Source: Chryseobacterium potabilaquae (lineage in GTDB: Bacteria; Bacteroidota; Bacteroidia; Flavobacteriales; Weeksellaceae). From it: a stretch of 64,000 nt of DNA. The notes under the pieces are model-generated. The model made no database searches. It was not told the origin of the DNA and was given only the letters and a program-made list of their open reading frames with translations. The DNA lies in NCBI RefSeq assembly GCF_902728265.1, contig NZ_CACVBR010000020.1:1-64000 (forward strand), given 5' to 3'. The position numbers and the translations under genes are program-made. This document shows positions 63,125 to 64,000 of this stretch, in pieces; the first letter of the stretch is position 1; each line of letters opens with the position of its first letter.

Positions 63125-64000
63125 ATGAAAAGTTTAGACATTCATAAAAATGAATATTTAAAACAGTTTGAAACTCAAACTTACGGAAGAAACCTTTTCA
63201 GAACACAAGAAGAAGAAAGATTAGATGCTCCAAACGAAGAATGTGGTATTTTCGGGATGTATTCTGATAATGATTTGGATACATTTTCTCTTTCTCAATT
63301 CGGACTTTTTGCATTACAACATAGAGGCCAAGAAGCTTGTGGTATTTCTGTACTAAAGAATGGAAAGATTAATAATATCAAAGATGAAGGGTTAGTTTTG
63401 GATGTTTATAAAGAAATTATTGATCCCGATACTTTTATGGGTAACTCCGCAATCGGACATACGCGTTATACAACTGCAGGAGACAAAAAAAAGTATAATT
63501 TTCAACCATTTTTTGCGAAAAATGAATATGATCAAATTATACTTTCGATAGCCCATAATGGGAATCTTACAAATGCTAAAGAATTGAAAGCTGAATTGGA
63601 GGCCGAAGGGGTTGTATTTAAAGCAACGTCTGATTCTGAAGTTATTTTAAGATTAATACAAAAGAATCTGGATTTGGGACTTCGTGGCGCTATTAAAGTG
63701 ACTATGGAGAAAATAGAAGGTGCTTATTCTGTAGTAGGGATGACAAGAAACAAGTTTTTTGCATTCAGAGACTTCAATGGAATCAGGCCTTTGGTATTGG
63801 GAGCAATTGATGAAAAATCGTATGTAGTTGCTTCTGAATCTGTAGCTTTAGATGCAGTAGGCGCTCAATATGTCCGAGATATTTTACCGGGAGAAATTAT
63901 TTATACCAACGAGAATGAGCCAGGAAAGCTGCATTCTTATATGGTAGATGAAACAAAAGGAAAGCAAAGAATATGTTCTTTTGAGTATATCTATTTTGCA
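63125..64000 (+). CDS. purF: Amidophosphoribosyltransferase (partial, runs off the window)
   Basis: The first 292 codons of the first enzyme of purine synthesis (PRPP plus glutamine gives phosphoribosylamine). The start is the ATG at 63125. An N-terminal extension of 39 residues precedes C40 in ECGIFGM, which becomes the N-terminal nucleophile if the propeptide is cleaved. The Ntn-type glutaminase motifs ALQHRGQEACGI, GHTRYTTAG and HNGNLTN are present, and GIRPLVLG follows near residue 220. The reading frame is open to the last base. The phosphoribosyltransferase half lies outside the window. Confidence 0.95.
   Translation, partial: MKSLDIHKNEYLKQFETQTYGRNLFRTQEEERLDAPNEECGIFGMYSDNDLDTFSLSQFGLFALQHRGQEACGISVLKNGKINNIKDEGLVLDVYKEIIDPDTFMGNSAIGHTRYTTAGDKKKYNFQPFFAKNEYDQIILSIAHNGNLTNAKELKAELEAEGVVFKATSDSEVILRLIQKNLDLGLRGAIKVTMEKIEGAYSVVGMTRNKFFAFRDFNGIRPLVLGAIDEKSYVVASESVALDAVGAQYVRDILPGEIIYTNENEPGKLHSYMVDETKGKQRICSFEYIYFA

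Overview
The window is AT-rich chromosomal DNA from a member of the Flavobacteriia, most likely a Chryseobacterium-like species of the family Weeksellaceae. The evidence is gene content (fused CcsBA, bifunctional HisB and HisIE, Bacteroidetes-type DapD), secreted proteins with type IX secretion (T9SS) C-terminal sorting domains, and Bacteroidetes-style promoters (TTG, about 19 nt, TAnnTTTG) instead of -35/-10 boxes. Several promoters fit well, including those of the his operon, rpmI, an acyl-CoA dehydrogenase and a 63-aa membrane protein.

Layout. 0.2-5 kb (minus): ftsK, a LolA-like carrier and an LptF/LptG permease. 5.5-8.7 kb: a giant fused cytochrome c synthase. 8.9-10.4 kb: an SPFH/stomatin protein with a small ribbon-helix-helix regulator, then a small membrane protein. 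10.5-13.5 kb: two-step lysine catabolism (ALDH7-type dehydrogenase and lysine 6-aminotransferase). 13.5-20.7 kb: a DUF2007 protein, an acetyltransferase and a regulator-MFP-RND-OMF efflux operon. 21-24 kb: tRNA-Ala(GGC), a lipoprotein, an unknown basic protein, an NlpC/P60 lipoprotein and dapD. 24-28 kb: a four-gene glycan locus. 28-35.2 kb: the complete his operon hisGDCBHAF(IE), preceded by a His-rich leader peptide and terminator. 35-46 kb (mostly minus): a secreted M28 peptidase, rplT and rpmI, an inserted segment with a broken integrase, then infC, thrS and a helical-repeat protein. 46-50.5 kb: leuACDB. 50.5-58.8 kb (minus): small envelope proteins, a MazG-like enzyme, a TNT-domain lipoprotein with a possible immunity protein, a secreted metalloprotease, a DinB protein and an acyl-CoA dehydrogenase. 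59-64 kb: a secreted endonuclease, a SatD/DUF3307 pair, purC and the start of purF.

The most notable points are: (1) a ribosome-mediated histidine attenuator whose leader peptide ends HHYHHFC; (2) a lipoprotein carrying a recognisable TNT (NAD+ glycohydrolase) domain, with a zinc-ribbon protein encoded directly downstream; (3) interruption of the usually contiguous thrS-infC-rpmI-rplT cluster by about 4.5 kb of DNA of different codon use carrying a dead tyrosine recombinase; and (4) an infC that appears to start on ATA. Housekeeping genes dominate. I see no CRISPR array, prophage, intact insertion sequence or rRNA.
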